NCBI RefSeq assembly: GCF_937898925.1
Contig: NZ_CALDKF010000077.1
Coordinates: 1 to 25,096 of the forward strand
Reading direction: 5' to 3'
Length of the DNA: 25,096 nucleotides
From: an uncultured Methanobrevibacter sp.
GTDB taxonomy: Archaea; Methanobacteriota; Methanobacteria; Methanobacteriales; Methanobacteriaceae
Shown: piece by piece, positions 1 through 7,795 of the stretch
Layout: each line of letters opens with the position of its first letter
How positions within the stretch are numbered: position 1 is the stretch's first letter
Translations under genes and position numbers: made by a program
Notes under the pieces: generated by a model
Database searches by the model: none
Told to the model about the DNA's origin: nothing
What the model saw: only the letters and a program-made list of their open reading frames with translations

Positions 1-396
1 CATGTATTCATCAGGGTTGTAATATGACAGCAACTCACTAATCGTTGCCGGTCCCATTCCCTTGATTTTTTTCAAGAAATTATCCCAACGTTTGATAATA
101 TCGTTTGAACCGAAGAGCAATTCAGCCAGTTGTTTTTTTACGTTGTCAAAACCGTTATCAGCAATAATCTTATCGACTACAAATTTTTTATTTCCCCAAA
201 TAATCATCGCCCATAAGCGACTGATATATTTGTAGAAATCATCCTCGGTCATAGTCAATAACTTGTCTGGCGAGAATCCCTGATAAAACGCAATTCTCTC
301 TTTGCGTTCTTCCATTGCCTCTTGCAGACTTTCAGGATTTTCAACCTGTCGACATTTAAGATGTTCAATGGCTGCTGTCAGTCTTACTTGATTCAT
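1..396 (-). CDS. N-terminal part of a probable restriction/defence-associated protein (runs off the window)
   Basis: The open frame starts with ATG at 396, behind GGTGAT, and runs 132 codons without a stop to the window edge. The visible part is mostly helical with several Trp and Tyr residues. It ends in a helix-hairpin-helix-like stretch (KKIKGMGPA, about residues 109-117, then a Leu-rich helix and NPDEY). I associate this arrangement from memory with N-terminal regions of restriction-type proteins, such as those fused to McrB-like ATPases or Mrr-like nucleases. The catalytic part would lie outside the window, so the function is inference. Codon use differs from the neighbours: 4 of 6 Arg codons are CGN, 4 of 12 Leu codons are CTG, and the stretch is visibly richer in G and C. 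This suggests recent horizontal acquisition. It could instead be an unrelated protein with an HhH DNA-binding module. Confidence 0.6.
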   Translation of the reverse strand, partial: MNQVRLTAAIEHLKCRQVENPESLQEAMEERKERIAFYQGFSPDKLLTMTEDDFYKYISRLWAMIIWGNKKFVVDKIIADNGFDNVKKQLAELLFGSNDIIKRWDNFLKKIKGMGPATISELLSYYNPDEYM

Positions 397-451
397 ATAT
401 TTATCACCAGTAGAATTATATGTATTAAATAACATTATAAATTATGGGAAA

Positions 452-589
452 ATGCTAGAAAAAAGTGAAGAAAAAATAGAAATTAAGAAAAGAAAAACAA
501 CATTTTTAAATGTAGGCAGACACGAAGAAATAAGTAAAAATCTCTCTATGCTATTTAGATGTGTAAAAAAATTATTAGATGAAAAATAA
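452..589 (+). CDS. Possible small protein of 45 residues
   Basis: A frame of 45 codons starts with ATG at 452 and ends with TAA at 587-589. The first third is Lys/Glu-rich. The second half (from about GRHEEISKN to a Leu/Lys-rich end) could form one amphipathic helix. No clear ribosome-binding site precedes it, only GGGA very close to the ATG. I do not recognise the protein. It sits alone between the putative defence gene and the sequon-rich surface protein, in very AT-rich DNA where chance frames of this size are common, so it may not be a gene. Confidence 0.22.
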   Translation: MLEKSEEKIEIKKRKTTFLNVGRHEEISKNLSMLFRCVKKLLDEK

Positions 590-661
590 AAAAGTTTAGA
601 AATTAAAAATTAAAAAAATTTAAAAAAAAGAAAAAAGAAAGTAAAAAAATTAAAAATTTAA

Positions 662-1063
662 TTATCCTACTTTATCGATTTTGATAGGACCATCGTTTTC
701 TGTGTAGTAAAGTACATAGGTTCCAGGTTCCATTCCTTTATACTGACCAGTTTCATTTGCTGTGACAGTGAAAGTTTGCTTTTTCAATACATCTCCTTCA
801 TCGATATCGGAACTTGCATTAGTATTGTTTGCATCTACAACAGCAGTTTCATTAGCTGCAAGTTCTGAACCGTTAACTGCATCATCTGTAATGTTGACCG
901 TTAAGTTTTCAGTTAGATTTTCAGTAATGTTTTCAGTTGCATTGTCTGTTAAGTTCAAATCAAGAATGTCATTTTGAGGAACAAAATTCAATGCAACAAA
1001 ACCAACTACGATTAGAGCAATCAATGCAATAATAAAACCGATTATAAGTTTCTTATTCAACAT
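662..1063 (-). CDS. Small membrane-anchored surface protein rich in N-glycosylation sequons
   Basis: The 133-residue protein begins with two Lys and one hydrophobic segment (about residues 4-27) that acts as a signal or membrane anchor, so the rest is probably outside the cell. Residues about 36-85 form a low-complexity stalk of repeated N-x-T/S triplets. I count 11 sequons (NLT, NAT, NIT, NLT, NLT, NIT, NGS, NET, NNT, NAS, NET). Archaeal AglB-type oligosaccharyltransferases glycosylate such sites. The last 40 residues look like a small ordered domain ending in KVG. The start is well supported: AAGGAGGT lies just upstream of the ATG at 1063. A TATA-like stretch near 1110-1121 suggests a promoter of its own. 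I do not recognise a named family. A glycosylated cell-surface spacer or anchor is an inference from composition. Confidence 0.8.
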   Translation of the reverse strand: MLNKKLIIGFIIALIALIVVGFVALNFVPQNDILDLNLTDNATENITENLTENLTVNITDDAVNGSELAANETAVVDANNTNASSDIDEGDVLKKQTFTVTANETGQYKGMEPGTYVLYYTENDGPIKIDKVG

Positions 1064-1136
1064 ATTGAACCTCCTTAATGAAATTAATAAATTAAATAAA
1101 TTAATTCTTAATAATATATTTGTTTAGGATTAATTT

Positions 1137-1224
1137 AAAAATATCTATTTTTTATTAAAAAAAGTATAATCTTATCAGCAAAAAAATTAAAAAAATATCT
1201 ATTTTTTATTAAAAAAAGTATAAT
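1137..1224. repeat. Two identical 34-bp direct repeats downstream of priS
   Basis: The 34 bases at 1137-1170 recur exactly at 1191-1224, a period of 54. Each copy contains runs of T when read on the reverse strand, directly after the priS stop codon at 1245. Poly-T tracts terminate transcription in archaea, so the pair may act as a tandem terminator for priS. The copies lie upstream of the 1063 gene, so they might also affect its promoter. An AT-rich repeat of this length can arise by slippage, but the spacer between copies differs from the repeat itself. Confidence 0.75.
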
Positions 1225-1244
1225 TTCAATAGAAACTTAAACAT

Positions 1245-2231
1245 CTATTTTTCTGCAATGGATTCATCCTTTCTTTCATAAACGAACTTAGGAACAGCTG
1301 ACTTGAACGGATCAAATGTTTCAGGATTCTTTACCTCAACGCATTTCATGCTCACTTTAGAGTGAAGTGAACTTGGAAGTCTTAAGATTCTCTTTAAGTC
1401 AATGGTTACCTTTGCATCGATTGTTGCAAGGTTTACTCTTGCCATTGCATTCACCATATCCTTATACCTTCTTGGACCAATCGCTTGCTTGAATGAACCC
1501 CAATCATCATCATAAAGACAATCCCTATTCTTCACGATGTCCTTCAACAATCTATTGTTGATTCCATCAAGCTTTTCATCTCCCTTCAAGTGAAGAATGT
1601 TGTATTTAACTTTTTCAGTGAAAATAGCAGGATAAGCTATTGGAATTGAGAAATGCTCAAAATTATAAGGTTTTCCACTTGGATTTGGATACTGTGATTT
1701 TGGAACTTCGGCACCTGCAACATATTTCAAAACCTCTCCTCTCAAGTCACTGTCCGCTTCCATCATTACAGGATCAAGTATCCTTATGTGGAATCCTCTG
1801 CCAGAATAAATGAGATGTATGTTCTTAAGGCCTAAATCTCCTTTTAAGGTGTCTAGCATGATGTTTACCCTCTCAAGGGCTTCACCTAAGCAAATCTCAC
1901 AGACTCCATCGCAACTGCAGGAACGGATAGGCAAATCCTTTGCATCTATGTCAAATATGTATTCTGCCTTTTCCCATCCTCCACGATTTCTTGGATTTGC
2001 ATAGAATGCTACTGAAATGTATGCTGCAAAAGGGGCTTTTGTTCTTAAAAATCGTTTTAAAGGCCTTGTTCCGAAAAATACCTTATATCTATCGTTAGGG
2101 CCATGCCCTAAATGGTCAAAACCGAATTCCCTTTTAGTGATTCCCTCTGCGATAAAGTCAGGGATGTCCTTTTCAGACCATTCCTCCCTGTAGTATCTTC
2201 TTCTTTCCTGAATACTTGAAGTGCCAAACAT
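1245..2231 (-). CDS. priS: DNA primase small (catalytic) subunit PriS
   Basis: This is the archaeal/eukaryotic-type primase catalytic subunit, which makes primers for replication with PriL. From ATG at 2231 it has 328 residues, normal for archaea. The catalytic Asp pair is in FDIDAKD (D94, D96). A zinc knuckle follows (C105, C107, C111, C114), then SGRGFHIRI (about 143-151), a nucleotide-binding hallmark. Near the C-terminus IDLKRILRLP fits the remaining conserved region. An upstream TTG at 2249 would add six residues, but GGTGAT sits immediately before the ATG at 2231, which makes that the likely start. A TATA-like stretch near 2305-2318 could serve this gene. The partner priL is 0.7 kb upstream on the same strand, separated by an opposite-strand gene. 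Confidence 0.96.
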   Translation of the reverse strand: MFGTSSIQERRRYYREEWSEKDIPDFIAEGITKREFGFDHLGHGPNDRYKVFFGTRPLKRFLRTKAPFAAYISVAFYANPRNRGGWEKAEYIFDIDAKDLPIRSCSCDGVCEICLGEALERVNIMLDTLKGDLGLKNIHLIYSGRGFHIRILDPVMMEADSDLRGEVLKYVAGAEVPKSQYPNPSGKPYNFEHFSIPIAYPAIFTEKVKYNILHLKGDEKLDGINNRLLKDIVKNRDCLYDDDWGSFKQAIGPRRYKDMVNAMARVNLATIDAKVTIDLKRILRLPSSLHSKVSMKCVEVKNPETFDPFKSAVPKFVYERKDESIAEK

Positions 2232-2404
2232 AAAATCACCAAAAGTCAAATTCGAAAAATAAAAATAATTAAATAAAGTTTTTAATGGATTTAAATAAAT
2301 ATTATATATAAGTAAAAATATTTATGATTTAGGTAATACTTAAAACTTATTGTAATTAAAATAGCTTATGAAAAATAGCTAAAAAAGCGAAATGGAGAAT
2401 AGAA

Positions 2405-2896
2405 ATGCTAAGTGAAGAGGAACTTAGAAGACTTATAGAAAGCTTAAGCATAAGGGAAATCATAGAGCCTGCACTTGATAACTGGACAGCTTATGAATCA
2501 ACTGGAAAAACAATCATCAACCTAAAGACAGGAAAGGTTCAAGGAATCGGATTGAATATAAACGAATTGCTTGACATGAGCCATGACAATGACCACATTG
2601 AACTCTATAAGATTGAATCTGAAGAGGAATTGTATGATGAAGAGGAAATTCTAGATGGTGATGAATACGAAAGGTTCCTTGAATTCAAATTGAAAAAAGA
2701 AGAGGAAGAAGAGTATTTCGATGACTATGACCCAGAACTCTTGGATGAGTTCTGCAGGATAGAATCAATTGATAAAAAGGAAAGGCAAATAAAGATTCTC
2801 ATTGAAGATTACGAGGAATACCATTTCAACAACTATCAAGACTTCGAACATTCAATAATCCTAAGATACTACGATGAGGATGACTATACCTATTAA
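2405..2896 (+). CDS. Very acidic protein of unknown function, between priS and priL
   Basis: The 163-residue protein has about 50 Asp/Glu against about 17 Lys/Arg. There is no signal peptide or membrane segment. The N-terminal 60 residues look ordered (helix EEELRRLIESL, then NWTAYESTGKTIINL and KVQGIG). The centre (about 75-118) is dominated by Glu, Asp and Tyr. The C-terminal part (ERQIKILIEDYEEYHF) again looks folded. GGAGA precedes the ATG by about seven bases. The gene is divergent from priS (start-to-start about 170 bp) and converges on priL, leaving only about 29 bp between stops. Strong acidity with aromatics recalls DNA-mimic or nucleic-acid-binding-protein inhibitors, but that is speculation from composition. 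I do not recognise the family. Confidence 0.8.
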   Translation: MLSEEELRRLIESLSIREIIEPALDNWTAYESTGKTIINLKTGKVQGIGLNINELLDMSHDNDHIELYKIESEEELYDEEEILDGDEYERFLEFKLKKEEEEEYFDDYDPELLDEFCRIESIDKKERQIKILIEDYEEYHFNNYQDFEHSIILRYYDEDDYTY

Positions 2897-2925
2897 TCAT
2901 AAACTATTTTAAAATTAAGATAATG

Positions 2926-4284
2926 CTATTCTTTAGAATCCTCTTTAGAGTTATCAGAAGGCAATTCACCATTTTTGCTCATTATCCACTTTTTCCTCGA
3001 ATAATAGCTCAATGGATTGTTTATCTTAGCGCAATCCTTATTTTCCTTACAAAGGTGCGGAAGATGCATCTTGATCTTTTCACAGCTCATTGGAGTGTAC
3101 CATTTGGTCTCCCCCTCATTTTCAAGACTTACTTCCTCATGCATTCCAAATCCTAATTTTGAAATGATGTTTATCTTTTCTTGAGGCTGATCCTCAAATA
3201 AAGGAGGTGTACAGTTGTCTGCTGCTTCAAAGATAAGTGGCAATATCTCATTTAATGTAATGTTCAGGTTTGTATCAATGTCTGAAACCTTTACTGTTCT
3301 GTCTGAACCGAAAATACCTGGATAGAGCCTTGCATAGGATACGAATGAAGTTAAAAGAAGGACAATCGCATCATTTCTTCCACCAGATGAAACACCATTT
3401 ACAGTGTTTTCAATGCATGGTGGGAAAGCTTCCCTAATGAGTTTTCCAATTTCCATATTGCCGTAAGCGCCACCGCTTGCATAATAAGTGCTGTATTTAG
3501 CTAATGATTCTGTAATTGCCTCATCAAGAATTTCACCTAATTCCACAATTGCAGGGTGCATTTCGACTATAGCCAATTGGTCCTGAATTGACTTTATGTA
3601 ATCCTCAGTGTTTTGCATCAGCAATTTAGTTAAAATAAGCTCTCTAAGGTTATCTCCAATCAATATGTCGTAAATCCTATCTGGAGACCTGTCAGTGAAT
3701 TCATCACCAAATGAGAAAACAAACTCTTCCCTATCCAAAACTATTTCACCATTCTGAAGAACAAGGTCTGTCAATGATAATTTCTTAGTGGCAATCAAAT
3801 CCTTTAGGAAAGACCATTCAATGCCATCCTGAATAAGCAAATCGCTTAAGATCTTATCTACAGCCTCTTTCCTTTCTGATAGCGGAAGCTTGATTAACCT
3901 ATCCTCAATCATCAGTCCTTGAGATTCCACAAACAGCTTAACCTCACGGGAACCTGGCCTAAACTTATTAGCGATTGCTTGTGCTAATATATGAAAGGCA
4001 ATGGTATCATATTCAGCAATCATTTCATTGGAAAAGTAGGCATAATCGTTAGGATTGAAATTCTTATTGTTTTTACGTTCAATATACCATTTTATTCTAT
4101 TTATAGCCAAATCTACGAGAGTTTCAGGAACAACTTCCTGATTGGAAATGGTTTGACGGTTTGTATGGATAACAATATCCATAAGATCATCATTTTGGGA
4201 ATATATCTCCTCAAGACCGCCTAATCCCCTTACTATATTCCTTCCTTCCTGTGATAGGGGATTCAAATAAGAAACTAAAACCAT
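2926..4284 (-). CDS. priL: DNA primase large subunit PriL
   Basis: This is the regulatory, iron-sulfur-bearing partner of PriS; it helps initiate primer synthesis and controls primer length. The protein has 452 residues. The N-terminal two thirds are helical. The C-terminal third carries the cluster region: C290 in FPPC, C358 in DNCTPP, C401, C412 and C418, with HLPHLC and a YYSRKKW-like end. Four of these Cys should bind the [4Fe-4S] cluster; which four cannot be settled here. The spacing C401-x16-C418 matches a Cys pair I recall from eukaryotic large subunits. The last 20 residues are a Ser/Asp/Glu/Lys-rich tail. AGGAG lies about eight bases before the ATG. A TATA-like run near 4354-4368 is a plausible promoter. 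In many relatives priL and priS are adjacent; here an acidic gene separates them. Confidence 0.93.
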   Translation of the reverse strand: MVLVSYLNPLSQEGRNIVRGLGGLEEIYSQNDDLMDIVIHTNRQTISNQEVVPETLVDLAINRIKWYIERKNNKNFNPNDYAYFSNEMIAEYDTIAFHILAQAIANKFRPGSREVKLFVESQGLMIEDRLIKLPLSERKEAVDKILSDLLIQDGIEWSFLKDLIATKKLSLTDLVLQNGEIVLDREEFVFSFGDEFTDRSPDRIYDILIGDNLRELILTKLLMQNTEDYIKSIQDQLAIVEMHPAIVELGEILDEAITESLAKYSTYYASGGAYGNMEIGKLIREAFPPCIENTVNGVSSGGRNDAIVLLLTSFVSYARLYPGIFGSDRTVKVSDIDTNLNITLNEILPLIFEAADNCTPPLFEDQPQEKINIISKLGFGMHEEVSLENEGETKWYTPMSCEKIKMHLPHLCKENKDCAKINNPLSYYSRKKWIMSKNGELPSDNSKEDSKE

Positions 4285-4556
4285 TCAATTACTCCTAAAG
4301 TTCTCATGACCATAAATAGCCGAAAATTTAATGATATTTTTTAAAAAATCAGTTTTTATATATTATACTATAATTCAATACTTTAAATAATTTTTTATAA
4401 TGAAATTTTTCTAAATGATTAAAATATTGATTTAAACATTCGAAATTATAAAAAAATTGTTAAATTATAATTAAATTGAAAAATAACAATTATACAATTA
4501 GATTTACTTGAAATATTAGCAAATATTTAAATAATAATAAAATTAAAAGAGTACCT

Positions 4557-5021
4557 ATGGATTCAAAAGGAATAATCAATATAGAACTTTTATTTTGCAC
4601 ATTGATTGTAATACTGCTTTTAATTATCAATTTGCCTATGATAGAAAATAGCTTGAATTCCAATATTGAAATCCATGAAAACAGCAAAGGAAGGATTTTG
4701 GCAAATCATATTGCAAACTCTATAAATGAGGTGAATTCAAATGGATATGGATTTAGAAAGAAGATCAAAATGCCAGAATCCATTGATGGAAACTTTTACA
4801 GGATTGTAGTAAATGAAAGGGAAACAATTGTTGAATTCAATAAAAGAGATGGAAAATCAGCTATAAATCCAATAAAACTTGTAGATTCAAGCAATAAGAC
4901 AATAGAAAGTATGGAATTGTATAATGGAAGAACATATCTGATTGAAAAAACCTTGGTAAATGACAACCATACTGATACAATCAATCAAAGTTCAATACTG
5001 ATCAGACAAGTGGAAAACTAA
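4557..5021 (+). CDS. Pilin-like protein with a degenerate class III signal peptide
   Basis: The 154-residue protein starts DSKGIINIELLF followed by a hydrophobic stretch to about residue 27. A short charged head, a Gly, a Glu at +5 after the Gly, and then one hydrophobic helix are the layout of archaeal class III (type IV prepilin-like) signal peptides, cleaved by EppA/FlaK-type peptidases. The usual Gln after the Gly is replaced by Ile, so processing is less certain than in the next gene. The remaining 125 residues look beta-rich and carry a few N-glycosylation sequons. The gene is followed after 32 bases by a second pilin-like gene, so both are probably transcribed together as minor pilins or a small surface assembly. 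The ribosome-binding site is weak. Confidence 0.8.
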   Translation: MDSKGIINIELLFCTLIVILLLIINLPMIENSLNSNIEIHENSKGRILANHIANSINEVNSNGYGFRKKIKMPESIDGNFYRIVVNERETIVEFNKRDGKSAINPIKLVDSSNKTIESMELYNGRTYLIEKTLVNDNHTDTINQSSILIRQVEN

Positions 5022-5053
5022 AAGAGATTTTTTACCTAATTCGAAGGAATATT

Positions 5054-5557
5054 ATGAAAATTGATAAAAAAGGCCAAATTACTGTAGAATTACTGCTACT
5101 CATTAGCTTTGCACTTATTACAGCAATTTTATTAGCAAATTCAATTATTGATGCAAATGAATTGAATGTTGCAATGGCTTCAGCAAGAGAAGGCGCTTTT
5201 GAAGGAATTTCATCAAATGGATTGGCAATTTATCCAAAGGAATCCTATGACAACTATTCAAAGGATTTCAAGAAACAGTCATTGCTTAGAGAAAAGTGCA
5301 TAAAAATAATCAGGATTAACCAATCTATTAAGGGAAAGGACAATTTCAATAGAACAAGAATACAATTGAAGGTTTATGCATCCTCTCCAGATGTAAGAAC
5401 AAAGGAAGAGAAGGAAGCAGTTGGAGACAGAATAAATTATAATGTTAGAAAAAGCATAACCCAATCATTCAATAGCGAAAACATTACAAATAAACTGTTT
5501 AATCCTGCAATTTCAAACAAGTATAGTTTTACTACGGCAAATGTAGTTTGGGTTTGA
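5054..5557 (+). CDS. Class III signal peptide (pilin-like) protein
   Basis: The 167-residue protein begins MKIDKKGQITVELLLLI, a canonical archaeal class III signal: basic head, KKGQ cleavage region, Glu at +5 and a hydrophobic helix to about residue 28. The mature protein should join a pilus-like or other membrane-attached assembly, with the helix as its core. Residues about 45-167 are hydrophilic, with Lys/Asn-rich stretches and several sequons (NYS, NQS, NRT, NIT). AAGGAAT is upstream of the ATG. The stop is followed by A-rich DNA converging on the GT4 gene. The preceding gene has the same design, so the two form a small pilin-type operon. The specific role (adhesion or other) is not visible. 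Confidence 0.87.
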   Translation: MKIDKKGQITVELLLLISFALITAILLANSIIDANELNVAMASAREGAFEGISSNGLAIYPKESYDNYSKDFKKQSLLREKCIKIIRINQSIKGKDNFNRTRIQLKVYASSPDVRTKEEKEAVGDRINYNVRKSITQSFNSENITNKLFNPAISNKYSFTTANVVWV

Positions 5558-5599
5558 AAAAAATATTAAAAAAATAGAAAATAGATAAATTTGAAATAA

Positions 5600-5647
5600 A
5601 AAATAGTAAAAAAATTAAAAAAAGATTATTAGGAATTATTATCCTAA
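5600..5647 (-). terminator. Hairpin plus T-tract terminator of the GT4 gene
   Basis: A 6-bp stem (TTAGGA at 5629-5634 with TCCTAA at 5642-5647, 7-base loop) overlaps the stop codon of the reverse-strand GT4 gene. On that strand it is followed by T runs around 5600-5625. This fits a terminator. The A/T-rich convergent gap may also stop the pilin transcript. Confidence 0.55.
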
Positions 5648-6664
5648 ATAATATAAATAATCTTTCAAATGGATGAATTGTGCAAATGTTTGATTGTGAG
5701 TTACACCAGGCATTAGAATAGCTACAATTATTCCAATTATACCAAATATAATGCCAATACCCCAAATCATCATTACAGCAGTCTTTTCATCAACTGGCTT
5801 TCTTAAAACAAACCTAATCAATGACTTGAATCCTTGTTCAGGCCTTACCAATTTTCCATCCTCATTCAATTGAGTAGGCTGATGCTGTTGTCTTTCCATA
5901 ACTCCTGCACTGTAGAATTTTAGTGCAGCATCAATGATATTAGGAAGAAGTACAATGAAAGCAATCAATTTTACCCTACCGATAAATGCAATGGCTGCAA
6001 TGGTTGCACCAATGATAAGTGTACCTGTATCTCCAGGGAAAACCTTAGCAGGATACTTATTGTAATACAAGAAAGCGATTAATGTACCTAACATGCTCAT
6101 GCTTATAATAGCCACATCGTATTTTCCAAGAATGATACAGCTGATTGTAAGTGAAGTCATTGAGATAACTCCAAGACCTGATTCAATACCATTCAATCCT
6201 GCAAGCATATTGGTTAAATTGGAACATATTGAAACAGCTATTGGAATCAAGATCATGTACAAAAGACCTACATTTGGAGGTGCAATCCACCATAATGGAA
6301 TACCTGCCAAAAAGAGCAAGAATAGCTTTTCCTTAGATGAGAGAACAATCAAGTCATCTACCATACCGATTATTCCAACAATCAAGACAACTACAAGAAC
6401 AATAGCTAACTGGAAGGTCAAAGTAGGGAAAAGTATGATTCCAGCAAATATGCCTATGACAAAACCAAATAGTATACCTATACCACCCATTTCAGCTACA
6501 ATAGGACGTGAGGATTTATGAATATCCTTTCCTATGATTTCTGCCTTCTCAAGCTTACGGATAAGCCAAGGCATTACCAAACGAGTACTGATAAATGATA
6601 ATATCCCACATATCAATGCAATTACAACTAAAGGCAATATGGGAATTGAAATTAAACTTGACAT
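5639..6664 (-). CDS. GT4-family polyprenyl-phosphate sugar-1-phosphate transferase (GPT/MraY-like)
   Basis: The 341-residue integral membrane protein has about ten hydrophobic segments. It belongs to the family that transfers a sugar-1-phosphate (usually GlcNAc-1-P or MurNAc-peptide-1-P) from UDP to a polyprenyl phosphate. Family marks are the DD pair at 103-104 followed by KEKL, NMLAGLNGIE (152-161), FPGDTG (209-214) and the loop HQPTQ (from H261). The layout resembles the DPAGT1/AglH-type or archaeal MraY-like members. In this organism it may start N-glycan assembly or the pseudomurein lipid precursor; the sequence does not decide which. Sequon-rich and pilin-like proteins nearby would be substrates of a glycan pathway, but proximity is only suggestive. 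GGTGT lies before the ATG. The gene is transcribed alone. Confidence 0.88.
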   Translation of the reverse strand: MSSLISIPILPLVVIALICGILSFISTRLVMPWLIRKLEKAEIIGKDIHKSSRPIVAEMGGIGILFGFVIGIFAGIILFPTLTFQLAIVLVVVLIVGIIGMVDDLIVLSSKEKLFLLFLAGIPLWWIAPPNVGLLYMILIPIAVSICSNLTNMLAGLNGIESGLGVISMTSLTISCIILGKYDVAIISMSMLGTLIAFLYYNKYPAKVFPGDTGTLIIGATIAAIAFIGRVKLIAFIVLLPNIIDAALKFYSAGVMERQQHQPTQLNEDGKLVRPEQGFKSLIRFVLRKPVDEKTAVMMIWGIGIIFGIIGIIVAILMPGVTHNQTFAQFIHLKDYLYYLG

Positions 6665-7097
6665 TTTTACACCAAATATTATTTAATCATTTTAAAAAGC
6701 AAAATTATTTTTTTAAATTAATTGTTTTAAGTAATTAATTTAGTTTATATGATTTATAATAAATAAACTTTTTATAAAATTTAAAAATTTTTTTAATTGT
6801 GAAAATTATTGAAAATTTATGATAAATTAGTGAAAATGGTATATTATTATAAGGGTATCTACATACGAGAATATTAAAATAACAAATAAATAATATGAAT
6901 CAATTATTTTGAAGAAACGATTAATTAAATTAATAGCTAAAAAATTACTATTAAAAATATTAATTATGTTTTAAAAATTATTATGTTGAATTTTTTTGCT
7001 AAAATTTGGCATCTAAAAATTAATATTTTTAATTAAAAAATCATGAAAAATTAAAAATTGAAAAATAGCATAGTATAAAAAATTAGAAATAAAAAAA
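6665..7097. other. 433-bp AT-rich intergenic region
   Basis: I see no supportable gene or structured RNA. The left part must hold the promoter of the GT4 gene; TATA-like stretches occur around 6742-6780. The right end, read on the reverse strand, has T runs just after the HTH gene (about 7050-7097) and probably terminates it. A slightly less AT-rich patch at about 6851-6870 is too short to interpret. Confidence 0.5.
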
Positions 7098-7772
7098 TTA
7101 TTTTTTATTCAAAATATAGTAAATAGATCTTACAGGAATGTTGAGTTCATTAGAAATCTCTTTAGGTTTCAATCCACTTTCCCTCATGGACTTTACCTTT
7201 TGCCTACACTCATCATCATACTTTCTTTTATAATGCTTAACATTGATCTTATCAAAATATTTTGATTTTATGTAATTCACATTAGCTATTGGCATCTCAA
7301 GTTCAGAAGCAATTTCATCAGAACGTTTTCCCTCATTGAATAGGTCAACTACCTGATTGATTTGAGTCATTGAATACTTTTTCTTGCCCCAATTATATTT
7401 TATCTCAATTGAAACCCCTAAATTATCTAAGGCCTTAATATAATCTGGAGAAATCCTATTGTAAATGCTTTGAGGACAAGTGATTCTCTTTAAAGATGGA
7501 TAAGTGTCCATCAATTGAATGATTTTTTGGGAAGTGAGCTGTGTTGAGATATGAACTTCTACAGCATTGATGTCATAATCGGAATCCAATTCCAAAGGCT
7601 TTTCATCAAAGATATCCAACTCTTCCTTTGACTCGATATCAAGATTGTCAAAATCTAGTGTCTCATCGTCGAAGTCTTCGAAATCATCATAATCTTCAAA
7701 ATCATCAATGTCCTCGAAATCATCATCGAATTCATCATCAAAATCGTCAAACTCATCAAAGTCTTCAACCAT
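7098..7772 (-). CDS. HTH protein with an acidic/aromatic repeat tail and DUF1699-like middle
   Basis: The 224-residue protein has three parts. Residues 1-45 are almost only Asp, Glu, Phe and Tyr in repeated DDFED-like units. Residues about 72-128 (ISTQLTSQKIIQLMDTYPSL and QSIYNRISPDYIKAL) resemble the archaeal DUF1699 fold, whose role is unknown. Residues about 134-165 and 188-222 are two related helix-turn-helix segments (SDEIASELEMP and PKEISNELNIP), so it probably binds DNA. AAGGAG precedes the ATG. It starts 23 bases after the DUF530-like gene and is surely cotranscribed with it. A transcription regulator or nucleoid-associated factor is likely. The acidic tail could compete with DNA or contact basic partners; this is inference. 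Confidence 0.8.
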   Translation of the reverse strand: MVEDFDEFDDFDDEFDDDFEDIDDFEDYDDFEDFDDETLDFDNLDIESKEELDIFDEKPLELDSDYDINAVEVHISTQLTSQKIIQLMDTYPSLKRITCPQSIYNRISPDYIKALDNLGVSIEIKYNWGKKKYSMTQINQVVDLFNEGKRSDEIASELEMPIANVNYIKSKYFDKINVKHYKRKYDDECRQKVKSMRESGLKPKEISNELNIPVRSIYYILNKK

Positions 7773-7795
7773 AGAAAAATCTCCTTAAGGAAAAG

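Noticed and set aside
2232..2249. TTG start for priS six codons upstream
   Set aside because: The GGTGAT ribosome-binding site lies inside this extension, right before the ATG at 2231.
2923..3156. Forward-strand 77-codon frame opposite priL
   Set aside because: It is a shadow of the convincing priL coding sequence, with no recognisable features.
6851..6870. Slightly less AT-rich patch as a possible small RNA
   Set aside because: It is too short, with no stem or promoter arrangement that would support an RNA gene.
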